Shown: positions 35,785 to 48,194 of the stretch, piece by piece
How positions within the stretch are numbered: position 1 is the stretch's first letter
Layout of the letters: each line of letters begins with the position of its first letter
From: Isoetes taiwanensis
Lineage: Eukaryota > Streptophyta > Lycopodiopsida > Isoetales > Isoetaceae
Reading direction: 5' to 3'
DNA length: 64,000 nucleotides
NCBI GenBank assembly: GCA_021234155.1
Contig: JAJEKV010000001.1
Span: forward strand, 23,795,189-23,859,188
Notes under the pieces: generated by a model
Databases searched by the model: none
What the model was told of the DNA's origin: nothing
What the model saw: the letters and a program-made list of their open reading frames with translations, nothing else
Position numbers and translations under genes: made by a program

Positions 35785-37189
35785 AAACTACAAGAATTGA
35801 CTTCCAACCAAAATTTTAGAAGAAAAAAACTCATCGTTAGAGGGACATAAGCTATACCTATGCGCTTGAATGGTGATTGCTTCGTGCTTCAAATTGCCAA
35901 GCGTCCAGCAAAACTTCGGAAGGATAGGTTCTATGAGTTTCTAGTTTTGAATTTCTCGTGGGATCTTTCGACGGGGGAAAATTCGAGCATTAAAATTAGT
36001 TTTGTTTCTTATACCGAGTTAGTTATAGATTTAATGCAAAAGTCCAAAAAAAAGGGGGCAACCTAGAGAACGCGGGCAAACCCTTAACCAATAGGATTAT
36101 GTCATGTGGAAAAGAATGAAGAAAATGCCAACTGTACCTGTCAAGGCCTTCAATCTTATTGGTTGCGTATTTTCTTATCATCAAACCTATATAGACCTTT
36201 TAATACCCCATAAGTTTTCTAATGTGATGCCCTAATCTAAAAGATAGAAAGCTAATCTCTCAATCCTAGCTGGAAAGAAGCCTTCAAGCGTATCTGCTAT
36301 TGCCGCCCTGAGAAAAAAAACGCTTCCTTGCTGCAAAAAAATCCAACTTTGTATATTCGAAAAGAAGTGGAAGTGACCGGAAAATGGAAAAACCGGCGTA
36401 ACATTGCCGGAAAAAGCGTTAGCGCCAGCGTAAGCGAACCGGAAAGCCACAATTTAAATAAGTAGATTACTAGGTCAGGAAGCACCATCAAATATCGTAT
36501 ATTAGAAACTAGGTATATCGTGTCCATTGATTGCTATGAATATCTAAATAATTTATCAAGTCAATATACTGAGGAAGATAAATGTGATCAAATACCATTC
36601 TATTAAATTTGAAATACTACGCATTAGTTCGTGTTAGATATTTTAAGTTGTTAGAAAAACTAACTGTCATAATTATGTTTTAGTACCATGGAGAAAAACA
36701 AGGTAAAAAAAGTCATATTAGCATATTTAAACTAGAATTATTTACCACGTTGTGTATTGATGATTAATCACTGTAAAGTATCATGAGAAATATGCGCTTA
36801 AAATTACCATATCAATATATTGAAGAAGATAGATGTGATCAAATACTAGTCTAATAAACTTGACATACTAAATAGTAGTTCATATCATATAATTTAAGTT
36901 ATTACATAGACCAATAAAAATTGCCATGTTTCAATACCATGTCATAAAACAATATTGTCTTATCACTTTATAAAAATATGTTGATGAACCCTATAGTTTA
37001 AATTGTTACAGAGACCAATTAAAATTGCCATGTTTCAATACCATGTCATAAAGCAATGTTGTCTTATCACCTTAGAAAAATATGTTGGTGAACCGTATTA
37101 GATAACTAGACATGGTTTGTAAACTTTTGAACCCACTAACATGTACTGATTTATGGATTTGGTTTTCACCAACAAACCATTAAAAAAAA
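35785..37189. other. Spacer with local tandem repeats
   Basis: Between about 36555 and 37100 several degenerate repeats occur: a ~270-bp unit ('gaagata.atgtgatcaaatac') and a ~110-bp unit ('attgccatgtttcaataccatgtcataaa' near 36920 and 37028). 36230-36450 is somewhat GC-richer without a convincing gene. Confidence 0.5.
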
Positions 37190-38521
37190 TCATAATGATT
37201 CAATTTTGGAGGCCTTGTGTCTCATCAAATTAAATGCCTGCTTGTACAGATCTGATTGCTCATGTTTCACGCAACAACATGTGTTTCTTTCCTTTAGCTT
37301 TCTAATGCAAGAAGGTTTTAAGTATTCAAATTGCCTAAGCCCAATCCGAGCCTCTGGATACTGATCCACAAAATTCTGGAATAATTCAGCCTGTAAAATT
37401 ACAGTGAAATAAAATTAGTCACCTCATTACATTACATTATATTACATTACATTACATTACATTACATACAAATCTTTTACATATTCAAGACCCTAAACTC
37501 CCACACATACATGTATATTCTGACATGAATTTTATTTCATTTACTATGAAGTCACATAATTTCTTGACAATTAATACATCTCCACACTAATTTCTTCTTA
37601 GTTACTGCCTACGTCTACAATACATCCAGAATATACATGTAAACAAATATACATGTACGTGTTGCCATGAAATAATTTGACATTTCTATGTAGAGAAAAC
37701 TAGTGCATTACATTCAAAAAGTAAAGAAATCTGTTACAAACTTTACATCAGTGTTACAAAATAAAAAACATCTTTATTCTGCAAAAAAAGATGCAATTAC
37801 AGCTAAATTACAGTCGTACCTGTGTAATGTCAATATATTGAATTGGTTGTGTCCTCTTCTTCATGACATCTCTAATTTTTGGTGAAACCTTTGAGTTATC
37901 TAACCAAAACTGAGCAACCATATCCTTGATAGCCTGATCTATAGTATTTGTTCCACCTAGTGACATTCTTTTCCTTCTCTCCACTGCTAGTTTCATATTT
38001 CTAGGATGTATTTTCAGCAACTTAGCTGCTAGTGAAGTCTTCTGTAATTCTCCTTCCTCTCCAACCACCATAGATAGTACAGAATGCTTTGCAGCAAGTT
38101 TGTCATTGCTATTTGCATGTTTGACATCTTGGAGGCCATCCTTTAAATTCTTTACCAGATCTGTTTTCACGATAGCCTCTTGAGGCCTTCCAATGACTAG
38201 CTCAAATAGGAATTGCAATCTTTTGTCCTGCAATAATCTTCTTGCAAATATACTTTGCTATTTTGGATTCAAATTAGATACCTCATTCATTATGAGATTT
38301 ACAGCAGCATTCACCTTTCTTCTAATTGGCTTTGTCACGTATCCACCCCTACAACCCCTCTGTTTCGATTTTCTTTGCCTGCTTGTAACAGTGCTTTCTG
38401 AAACTTCATCAACAGGAGGATTGACATCTGAACCCGATGCTGACCTCGAAGTGCTTGCATGAGAGTCCAATTCTTCTTCCATAGTTTCTTCTTCAACTGG
38501 TGCTTTAAGACATTGATCCAT
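37190..38521 (-). pseudogene. Unrecognised transposon-type protein with NTCCCVKH motif, one in-frame stop
   Basis: The ATG at 38521 lies just after an acceptor-like CTTTCTGCAG. The N-terminus is acidic (EEETMEEELDSHAS). A basic region (RQRKSKQRGCRGGY) leads to NEVSNLNPK and a TAG (38258-38260). The same frame continues with RRLLQDKRLQFLFEL, LAAKLLKIHPRNMKLAVERR, MVAQFWLDNSKVSPKIRDVM, PIQYIDITQ. A GT donor at 37819 and an AG acceptor at 37391 join in phase to AELFQNF, YPEARIGLRQFEYLKPS, KERNTCCCVKH and a TGA at 37190. The layout (W/F-W-x-D-N, then R-D-V-x-K, I-G-x-R-x-F-E-x-L-K-P, N-T-C-C-C-x-x-H) recalls a repeated protein type in non-seed plant transposons; I have no family name. One TAG makes it a probable pseudogene. 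The (ATTAC)n run at 37429-37467 lies in its intron. Confidence 0.55.
37429..37467. repeat. (ATTAC)n microsatellite
   Basis: About seven units of CATTA/ATTAC with one variant, inside the intron of the minus-strand gene. Confidence 0.9.
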
Positions 38522-38933
38522 TCTGCAGAAAGGGGATACAACATCCAACACAAAAAATCAGATTATTAACCAGATTTGTATTACTGCTTGAAGGGATTTG
38601 TATTACTGCTTGAAGGAAAGGGATTTCAATTTCTTCAAGATACATTTGTTACTTCAAATGCATTCGATTTAGGAGCAGGTATAATCGATTCGGGGCAAGT
38701 TTTCCTTGAGGTAGAATCCGGAGCCATGTTTGATCGATGAGGAAAGTTCAAAATGAGCGCCAAGATTTCGGGAGGATTTGGTATAATCATGGAGAATATT
38801 GTACGTCAACCGCCTTTATTAATGATAGGCAACTCCATGTAAAATTCAAAATGTACATTACAAACACTTTAACCCAGTTCAAATTTCTACATCAATATAC
38901 AAAAAAATTCAATCACCCTTTCATGTTTCTACC

Positions 38934-39150
38934 CATCTTTCACGCTGGACTATGAACGTTAGCAGGTCAATGGATTGACAACACCAGTTATGTCTGATCA
39001 CACAATTGCCCATGATAGTGAAGAAGAAGTGCAGGTTATGTGTAGCTTGGAGGATACACACTTATGCTCGGGAGACGTTGCTGGTGTGCAGGATGTTAGC
39101 ATAGAAGGGTTCCTGCCTCTGGTCCTGACCCAAATTCCATTAGCACAATC
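38934..39150. repeat. 217-bp direct repeat, right copy
   Basis: Ungapped match to 29954-30170 (about four substitutions). It continues to the right into coding-like sequence of the same kind as the pogo tail. Confidence 0.85.
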
Positions 39151-39590
39151 AGGTCACCAATGAAGACATGGGACTTGGTCAGTAGGGAGGGAGAATCACA
39201 GACACACGCTGAGATTGGCCCTGGGAATTCCATGAGGTTGGACACACAAGGTTGGGTCAATTATGCAGCAGCCAATTCTGGCCCTCAACACGATGGGGAT
39301 AAGGCCATAGACAAGGCTAGGATCATTCAAGAAATGGTCGAAATAGGTGTGGACAGGGACATAATCTCCCAGGCCAGACGAATGGATGTGGAGTTTGCAA
39401 AGACTTGGAGGGCAAATATGTCTGAAGGCACGGGACCAACACCAAGATTCGAGGAGGGCAACACATTCACTAACCAGGTTTGTTTGGTCTACAGCAGGCC
39501 TTTAAGGGAACTGGCATTTGTGATACAATACTAATATTTGCATATGGCAGGTATCCGAAGACAGTGACGAGACCATAGACAACTAAGGCA
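39151..39590 (+). pseudogene. Unrecognised coding remnant following the right direct repeat
   Basis: After a frame change near 39155 the plus strand reads MKTWDLVSREGESQTHAE, YAAANSGPQHDGDKAIDKA, RIIQEMVEIGVDRDIISQAR and EFAKTWRAN, and reaches a donor-like CCAG/GTTTG at 39477. A possible final exon VSEDSDETIDN follows an AG at 39551. It is probably the 3' end of the same transposon-derived gene whose upstream part lies left of the block, or of a second copy. Confidence 0.4.
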
Positions 39591-40108
39591 TCTGCCATTC
39601 AACCCTAAATCCATTGCATTGTTTACTACATTTGATATATTTGTTAACTCATCAGGACCAGATTTCTGGATGTATAATACAACAAACATTGGTGATCAAT
39701 TAACTGGAGCCTGCTCAACCTCTTAAGTTCCGTGTCATTCAGATCATGCACACAAACAATATATATATATATAACAACCGTAAGACAAAACTGAAGTTTC
39801 ATTAAGGCAAGTGTTAAGACAAATCTAAAGTTTCATTAACTCATTTTCATTCACAAAAAACCCGAGGGCTGCTACACAGGATGGCACTTAGGCCTATCAC
39901 AAAAACTCTTGGCACGCAGGCCACATTCCAGATCATGATTAAAAGAGGGGTAAGGGGCACGGAGGCCACAATCACATAAAAAAAAAGGGGAGAAAGATGA
40001 TCGTCTAGTGGTGGCCATGCAGATATGGATGGAAGCATTCAAGGTTGCACAGGGCTTTGGAAGAGGAGGCTATCTTCTTCAGTAACCACAATCTAGCAAA
40101 GGATTAAG
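39591..40108. other. Spacer, nothing recognised
   Basis: Contains a short (TA)n run at ~39758-39771. No LTR matching 40560 onward was found here. Confidence 0.4.
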
Positions 40109-41100
40109 TCGGTATCAGAGCGGGCCCTTTCAACCCGGGAGACTATCTCTGAAGACACCTCAACATGGAGGGAGGAACCTACAAAGACGGGTCACTTACG
40201 GTGTAACAAGGCGATTCGCGAATTGAAAAAAAAGTTGGGAGTTGTTGACGTTGTGGGCTGTTATTAGCTGGGATGATTCTTTGGGAGGTTCGCGGGTCGT
40301 TTTCGGGCGTGAGCCCCCCTTTCGAACTGGCAGTGTCCCAGGTCGGCCCACTTCCAGGGAAGCTTGTCCTGCGTACTTGATCCATAATCACTGTTGTGCC
40401 TGCTATGTTAATGCAAGAAAACACATTTAGTCTAGCCCAGAAACATCCCAATTAAGTTGAAGGAGACAACGAAGCCGGTTACCCGTGGCGCCGAGGGTGA
40501 TTAAGAATACTTCTTTGTCGCGGGGAGATAATGAACTCCAAATTTAAAGGAAGGGGGAATGATGGGTCCGGGCGATGCCCGACATCCCGTTTCAAAAATC
40601 CTCTTTAAAGGCCAAATTCATACACTCCAGCTGGAGTAGAGACGGTCCGAGCCGTTTAGGGGCGAATCGATTGAAGAATTAGAAAGGGTTTATGGAGGTA
40701 GGCTAGAAATTTGGCGGAGGCGGGCCAAATTGGGGACAGTATCCGTTACCCCAGGGCACGATAACTGGCAACTTTAGGACGTAGGGGGCCTCGGATATGG
40801 CGAAAACGGTGTAAGCATGAAGGCTGTATTGATGCACTGCTCCCTGATCGTGGGAGATTGGCGGACGAACATAATGTTAAGTGGCGTGTCAGGTGGCACA
40901 CTTGGCGTCTTCGCGCGTCCAAAAGTCTGGCGATGGCAGGCTCGGGGTATACGTGAATGGGGCTATTAAAATCACGATGTGGGATCGTGGACCCCCCTCC
41001 CCACACACAGCTCATGATGCTATAACTTCTTAACCTTAGGGATTCTGATGAAATTTTGTTCTCCAATTTTTGTAGTCCAAGACATTAGGTATCCAACACA
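40109..41100 (+). mobile_element. LTR retrotransposon remnant (PBS, short interior, start of 3' LTR)
   Basis: CGGTATCAGAGC at 40110-40121 matches the plant primer binding site for initiator Met tRNA (TGGTATCAGAGC) but for one base. At 40545-40559 a purine tract (AAAGGAAGGGGGAA) is followed by TGATGGGTCCGGGCG at 40560, as expected for a polypurine tract and the start of a 3' LTR. Only ~430 bases separate the two signals and no gag-pol is readable. The expected 5' LTR is not upstream of the PBS. This is therefore a deleted or non-autonomous remnant. The right limit of the LTR is uncertain. Confidence 0.55.
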
Positions 41101-41755
41101 CCTGGCGGACGCCTAAGCGCGCAAATGTACCTCGACTTACAAGAGTTTGCCTCTTAAGTGCGCGAAACATGGCGACCATACCTTAATACCGAATTTATCT
41201 TTCTAGATTTTTAACTTGGCCTTCCAAGATAACCTAGCAGAATCTTGGCCCAAGAGTCTATTCCTCCCATAAAGTTCGCAGATTGCTGTATGTTTTCTCA
41301 TTTTCGCAAGGTACCATGAGAAAATGATCTTGGCCGCTAATTCCATTAGGTCATCCTGAATAGCTGGGAAATTTTTGGCATCTATCCTTATCCATTCGCA
41401 TGAATCCCTTTGCCGATGTGGATTCTTTAAATGGCTGCTTACCGGGTAATGTGGTTTTTGTTTTAAGAATATCTATTCTATACAATGTTAAGATATGACA
41501 AATTTTTGATAGGCAAGTTCGCCCATCAACAATTTGCCTTTCTATTGGAATAGCTTCCAAAGCTAGCCAGCTTGGGAAAGTGAGAAAGGGTCTAAGGCCA
41601 TCTTCCTCCCATTCTTGTACTAATAATTGGAATCAGCAATGCTACGCGAGATGCTTCCTATCGTAAGCAAGAACTATCAACTATGTATTTTGTTACATGT
41701 GCTCTTTTGAGAACAGTTTACAACTTTATAAACACCTTGCATGACTTGTTTGACA
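41101..41755. other. Downstream flank of the ABCB gene, nothing recognised
   Basis: Includes the 3' UTR of the ABCB gene (minus strand, below 41756). No other feature supported. Confidence 0.4.
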
Positions 41756-44700
41756 CTAGGTGCTATTGCTTCTTTGCTGAAGCTTTATTAGTCTATAGTA
41801 GGCACCATCATCTTTTCCAACAAGATCCTGATGTCTTCCTTGCTCAATGATTTTGCCACCTTCCATCACTGCAATCTCATCTGCATCTCTTATGGTTGAG
41901 AGACGATGAGCTATTATTATGCTTGTCCTTCCTTTCATTAGCCTGTCAAGAGCCTCTTGTACAATGCGTTCAGATTCTGCATCCAAGGCACTTGTTGCTT
42001 CATCCAATAAGAGTATTGTTGGATTCTTCAGAACTGCACGAGCAATTGCCAGTCTCTGTTTTTGGCCTCCAGAAAGCTGAATTCCCCTCTCCCCCACATT
42101 TGTCTTGTATCCATCTGGCAACGAGCTTATAAAGTCATGAGCATTAGCAGCTTTTGACGCCTCAATTACCTCACTTTCCGATGCATTACCTTTACCATAG
42201 AGTATATTCTCATATATGCTGGTTGCAAATAGGGTAGGCTCCTGCTGAACCAAGCCTACATGGCGACGAAATGATTTTAAATTCAAGGTTCGGATATCTT
42301 TCCCATCAACTAAGACAGTTCCCCTCGTAGGGTCATAAAACCTCTCAACCAAGGATACTACAGAGCTCTTTCCTGACCCACTAGCTCCAACTAATGCAAG
42401 GGATCTCCCTGCATGCACTTTCAAATTCAAATTTTTAAGAACTACCACCTCTGGCCTAGATGGGTAGTAAAAGTATACTTTTTGGAGTTCAAGGTCCCCC
42501 TTGATTTCATTGACCTGCTCACCATCCGAACAATCTGGCTCAATCTTAGTCCTTCGGTCCAGGATTTTGAAAACAGACTTCATTGCTTTGTTACTTTTTA
42601 CAATATCTGGGGTTAAACTAATTGTTTCTGAAACAGCAAATGCTGTTGCAAAGAGGACAAAGAAAACCTTCATGACATTTCCAAAGCTTGCCATTTCATC
42701 TCTTATCAACTTGGCCCCATACCATAGTGCAACTCCATATGAAGAAAAGAGGAAAATTTGTGAGATGCCAAACCCTAGACCAGCTACCTGTCCTCTGATG
42801 AAGTTAGACTGTTTTGACACCTTTAACTCGTTAGCAAATAAGTTTACTAGTCTTTCCTCTGCACCAAAAGCTGCCACAATACGGATGTTGCTAACAGCTT
42901 CTCCTGCTGTTGTATTTGATTTGTGATATGCCTTATCTATGTCACCAACAAATCCCTTTAAAAACAGTTGCTGCAAACCATGGACAGCAGTTACTATAAG
43001 CGCACTTGCACCCAAATCTATAAAATAAAAAATATTACCTCCACCATGGCAGCAGCAACGACTAATGGTATAATTGCAGTCATCACAAGGGCCAACCTCC
43101 AAGCCATAATGTACACAGCAATGAGAGCTGAGATAAGAAGTGTTCCATTCTGTACCATTGTTGCAACTCGGTCCCCCATTGCAGCTCTTACATATATTGC
43201 ACTGGAAGACAAGCGTGAAACAATCTGGCCACTGCTATTCTCATTTTGGTCAAACCAGCTGATTTCATTGTTCAGTATAGCTGCAATGCAATATGTTAAT
43301 TATGCTAACATGTTTTGTATCCACTATGTTAATTATGCTAACATGTTGTATGCTAACGAAAAAAGTATCCACTAAACCTGCAAGCATCTTTTCCCGCACT
43401 CGCTTGGTAAGATTTTCTCCTGCAATAGCAAAAGAGTAATGGTCCAATAAAAAGGCTACAAATGATGTAGCCCCCACAAGGATAAAATAGTAGCAGTTTT
43501 TTGCAATTTGCTCTTCCATGTAATGAAAGTTTGTAGTGTAAAACAAATTGATATTTGAAGCCATGAGGAAGCCAAGCGCAGGAGTGACAACTCCAGCTAA
43601 CATAGCTCCTGTTGTCCCAACTATGAAGAAAGGCCAGTCTGATAAATTTAACCCCAATAACCTCCAAAAGTATCCGTTGGACTCTTTTTCATCCTCTTCA
43701 TCGTCATCATTACTCACAATTCTCAGAGAGTCTGAAGCTATACTAGATGGATAACTCAATGAAGTCTTTCTCCAGCTAAAACGAAACCGTTTACTCCCAC
43801 CCTTGTCATCTATACTGGACAACTTATCTGAGGAATATTGTTTCAACATTCTGCAAGCACATCAATACAAATTCAGCATTAATAAAGTTGATAACCCCTG
43901 AAAAAATATAATTCAAAAGGGAAACAAACCCATGTTCTTCCTCCTCGTGCACTTCTTCATCTTTCATCATGGATTGCAGCTTAAAAAGAGCAGCATATGC
44001 GCCAGAATCCCCTATGGCCATGAGATCCTTGTGGGCCCCTAACTCAACAATACTCCCTCGTTGCAAAACAGCAATTATATCTGCATTCTGAATAGTTGAT
44101 AGGCGATGTGCAACAACTATTGTTGTCCTCCCTATCATGAGGTGAACCAAGGCTTCTTGGACGGCATGCTCTGATTCTGCATCTAAAGCACTTGTGGCTT
44201 CATCAAGAAGAAGAATAGATGGATTTCTGAGTATTGCTCTTGCTATCGCAATCCTCTGTTTTTGTCCACCAGAGAGCTGGACACCATGCTCACCAACCTG
44301 CTTCCACACGAACTATGAGATTTATGGAGTAAGGAAAGCACGATGTCTAAATGTTTATGTCCATAAGCATACCTGAGTTTTGTATACCTCTGGAAGCTGG
44401 CTGATGAAGCCATGAGCATTTGCAGATTTTGAAGCTTTTTCAATATCCTCAATCGTTGCATCCTGCTTGCCATAGAGTATGTTTTCCTCGATTGTTGTTG
44501 CAAATAAAACTGGCTCCTGATTGACTAAACCCATTTGTTGCCTGAGCCAGTCTAATTTTAGTGTTTTAATGTCGTGGTTATCGAGCAGGACCTTCCCTTT
44601 ACAGATGATAAATATATAAGACACATCATATGCAATATAAACATGAAGGTAAATACTTTACTTCAAACCTGAAGTAGGATCATAGAATCGCTGAATAAGT

Positions 44701-46346
44701 GAAATAATGGTGCTCTTTCCAGAACCACTTTCTCCAACAAATGCAACAGTCTTCCCTGCTGGTATTTTAAGGCATAGATCTTTGAATATGGCTATATCAG
44801 GCCTTGAAGGGTAACTAAAGGAAACACTGCAGAAGTTAATGTTCCCTTCTACTACAGTTAGTACTGCACCATTCTGTTTGTTCCCATGTATATGGGGTCT
44901 GTGGTTAATCAACTGCATAAGTTGATAAGCAGATGTTCTTGCCTTTGAAAAGGTTGCAATGCTTGGAGCAGCTTGGCCTAGGGAGCTTCATGACAAGGTA
45001 ACATAAGGTTAATATTGCGTACATGCCATTATTTTTTTATTTAAAGCTTCACATTAGATTAAATATCTGAGATACATACAGGCCACCAACGATGACTGAA
45101 AATATTCCTGATATAATCTTGCCTCCATCAACCTCGCCTTTCCTGACCAGGACACCTCCATACCAAAATAGTAATGCCCAGCAGCCACAGAGGATTGCGT
45201 ACGTTGATCCTACACCCATTCCTTTGGCCAACCCAGCTCTGTGACCTAATGAAAGTGTGGATTCTAATGCTTGGGAATAGGTCTTAACTGCATCCGTTTC
45301 TCCAACAAAGGAATAAACAGTTCTAATCTGTGAAATTGCCTGTCTCGCAAAGTGCCAATAACATAGGTGCGATATATTAGATAAATACACCAATACCATC
45401 AGCAAAACGTTTTTCTGAAAGCAGATCATATACCTGTTCTGCAATATTTCCTGCAACAGCATATGCTTCTTTGGCCTTAGATGTAACATACGTCAGTGCA
45501 TAGACAGAAAGACCACCAGCAATAGCTAATAGCGGAAGAATTCCCAAGGTCACAAGACTTAGTCTCCATGTTGATCTAAATGCTACAGTGAATCCTCCAA
45601 TGAATACCGCAGCAAAATGCAAAAAGAGGCCCATCTGTGAGCACCCAAGAAAGGCAGTTGACTTAGCCTAAATGCCAATTCTGTAGGAGAAAAGCTTGAA
45701 AGCTTACGGAGCAGAAACTAACCTTTTCACTAATAGCCTCCTGGACAATTAGAATGTCAGTTGATATTTTTCCCACTAGATCCCCAGTCCTTGCTTCAGT
45801 ATCAAAAAAGCCAATATCCTGATTGAGCATGGCCTCCAGATATTTAATTCTCAGTCGGGCTGTTTGACGCTCTCCAGTTTGCATCCAACATGCTACCTCT
45901 GTTTTCCCAATTCGGAGATACTTAGAAATGGAGTGGCCAGTAAAGTAATTTTTCAATCAAAAACATACCTGCCCATGATGATACTCCACTCACAAGACCC
46001 AAGTAAACCAAGTATGATGCAAACTGCAGAATAGAAGTAATTGTAACACTGAAAACAAATCATAACTTTTATCATGCATACATACCTTGGATGCTTCATG
46101 GTACATTTTATGGTGATCGCCCAAGAAGTTGCCAAAGCTGTTGAGCAGATCTCCAAACAGAACAAAAAACACGGGTAAGGTGAAACCATGCACGATGGCT
46201 CCAAGGGTTCCAAATGCCATGAGTATCCAATCAAATCCATCTGCATACTCAAACAGCTTATGGATTGGACTATGGTCTACATCCTTTTCTTCAAGTTTCT
46301 TATCCCTGCTGACATTTTGCAGTTCATTCTGTGCACGTGATTCCAT
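41756..46346 (-). CDS. ABC transporter, ABCB (MDR/P-glycoprotein) subfamily, 11 exons, 1263 aa
   Basis: Exons (minus strand): 46346-46086, 46023-45969, 45898-45723, 45634-45434, 45339-45080, 44985-44669, 44596-44373, 44297-43930, 43850-43378, 43280-43039, 42970-41756. All introns are GT-AG and the exons join in frame to 1263 residues, the usual full length. Order: membrane domain 1; nucleotide-binding domain 1 with Walker [10 protein letters not shown] (~402), LSGGQ (~506) and Walker B LLLDE (~527); an acidic, Ser-rich linker; membrane domain 2; nucleotide-binding domain 2 with GASGSGKSS (~1054), LSGGQ (~1158) and LLLDE. Such proteins are ATP-driven exporters in the plasma membrane. The [13 protein letters not shown] segment and YSFVGE loop place it near plant ABCB1/ABCB19, some of which move auxin; the substrate here is not known. 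The start at 46346 (MESRAQ) is the first in-frame ATG. No stop, frameshift or missing catalytic residue was seen. Confidence 0.95.
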
Positions 46347-46387
46347 GATCAATATATGACTATGCCATGCTCTGCATACGCCTGTCC

Positions 46388-46397
46388 TTTATATATT
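46388..46397 (-). promoter_or_regulatory. Possible TATA box of the ABCB gene
   Basis: On the minus strand TATATAAAG lies about 45 bases upstream of the ATG at 46346. If used, transcription would start close to the ATG and give a very short leader; another promoter further up is possible. Confidence 0.35.
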
Positions 46398-46399
46398 CA

Positions 46400-46913
46400 A
46401 ATACTAGGATCAGCCAAAAGAATAAAGGCCACAAGGATGCACATCTCAAATTCCTTGGGTCAACCCCATTACGACATTGAATGCCTTGCATGTGGAGCAT
46501 GGTTGAAAAGCGAAATGGGATCCGATGCATTGGACTTACAGGATCGGATTGGCGCCTATCGACATCGCAAAAGAAGAAGATCAACTAGAAACAGAAGAAA
46601 GGAACATTTTGTGAACGTAGCTGCTGGTCCGATCTTAACTACAGATTTGGCCGATTGTGGAGGCGCAAAAAAGGTACGATTTGGTTCTTCGATATAGACA
46701 AAGAGTCTACGCTCAATATCACCAATGTGCCCATTACCATTTATTTTCTTGCATGGCCAAAAAGACAACGTTCTTAAAATTTTCAATTCAAGGGTCAACT
46801 GGTTGCTCTTTACGTAAAGTCAATTTGGGGCAGGGCCCAAGGTCAAGGGGGCTGTGGGGACCATAATATGGGTTGTGTGTGTGGGCGAAGAAGAAGAAAA
46901 TGTCATGCCACAT
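46400..46913. other. Upstream flank of the ABCB gene
   Basis: Nothing beyond the promoter candidate recognised. Confidence 0.4.
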
Positions 46914-47022
46914 TTGCAGTTTTCGATTGCACATATGATGCACACATCACACCGACAGAGAGAAATATTTGCAGTATTCGATTGCACATATGATGCACAC
47001 ATCACACCGACATAGAGAAATA
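46914..47022. repeat. 55-bp tandem duplication
   Basis: 'cgattgcacatatgatgcac' begins at 46924 and again at 46979; the two units are nearly identical. Confidence 0.85.
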
Positions 47023-47077
47023 TCCGTAAGAGTAATATTATGTGTTGTGTGTGCATGTGTATCCTAGACAAGTTGGT

Positions 47078-47263
47078 CTCGACGTTAAAAGCTCTCCGTC
47101 TTCTTAATCAATGTTATATGTATATATACAACAAGTCAACATTACTCTGGGAAAACTGGACCCATGGAGCCTCGACGTTAAAAGCTTTCGTTATCTTAAT
47201 CAATGTTATGTGTATATATACAACAAGTCAACATTACTCAGGGAAAACTGGACCTACGGAGCC
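47078..47263. repeat. 93-bp tandem duplication
   Basis: Units at 47078-47170 and 47171-47263, both starting CTCGACGTTAAAAGCT and ending in 'ggagcc', with a few substitutions. Confidence 0.85.
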
Positions 47264-48194
47264 TTTTACTCTCGTTAACTCACCTTGATGATTAACTTGG
47301 AGAAAATAACTTTATTTATGATTTCCATTTTTTGTTTGTTATTTTCTCCATATTACTGGTCAAGACATACCAATTGATGGTTCTGCTTTATTATTTTATT
47401 TGGAGTTGCATTTAGATTTATTACATCTAAATGGATCACAAGTTGCTTCTCCGTAATGTCTTGAAATAAGATCCTGAACACCTTCAATCTCCATACTTCT
47501 GTCCAATAAAACAACAATGAATCCATAATGGAAATCATAGTTGTCTTTTTGCATGGCAATCAAAACAATTTTGGTTGCAAAGCTCATTTTTGTGATGTTA
47601 CTATATGGAATACACAATTTACATTATTGTTTGATGATTGTTTTGGTGCATATTCATATGAGGCATCCATTGTTTGGCTCGAGCCATCCGATGGAAATTT
47701 AGAGCAATGTAGAGCGTCAGATGGCACAACCCTTGAAAATACACAAATGGCATATGTTATCGTTACATACGACTGCTTAACAATGATTGGCTCATGACGT
47801 CTCATATGTATTGATCGTATATATGTATGCATGCAAAGACTTACCTATTGCCAGACGTCTCATACAAACAATAGCATAAGAACTTGGGGTATGCCATGTC
47901 TATTTATATGCTTTTTCAATATGGTTATGCACCAAAACAACATGCGAGTTAAAGGGGGATTTATCCAATTGTTCAAAAAATCCAATTGTTCAAATGTAAT
48001 TTTGAGCCTTTGTTGGTAGCCTCTAGCTTATTTTTTCTCTATGCAGCTAGCCTCTGCCTCTTTTAACAATTCAAATTTTCTTCTGGAATTCACTAGATTT
48101 GCCAAAACTTGCCTTAAACATGCAAGTAGAAGCATGGGGTCTCTAATTCCAATCTCTCTAGCTCAAATGCAAATTTTATAAGACATTTTTGGTG
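47264..48194. other. AT-rich spacer, nothing recognised
   Basis: No supportable gene or repeat. Confidence 0.4.

Noticed and set aside
30219-36066. TAGGTTGCCC at 30218 and its inverse at 36058 as ends of a transposon
   Set aside because: Only ten bases match and no target duplication is present.
29954-39150. Block 30-39 kb as a classic LTR retrotransposon
   Set aside because: The direct repeats do not start TG or end CA, there is no primer site after the left copy, no polypurine tract before the right copy, and no reverse transcriptase inside.
41896-42926. Plus-strand frames across the ABCB gene
   Set aside because: Antisense shadows of the minus-strand exons.
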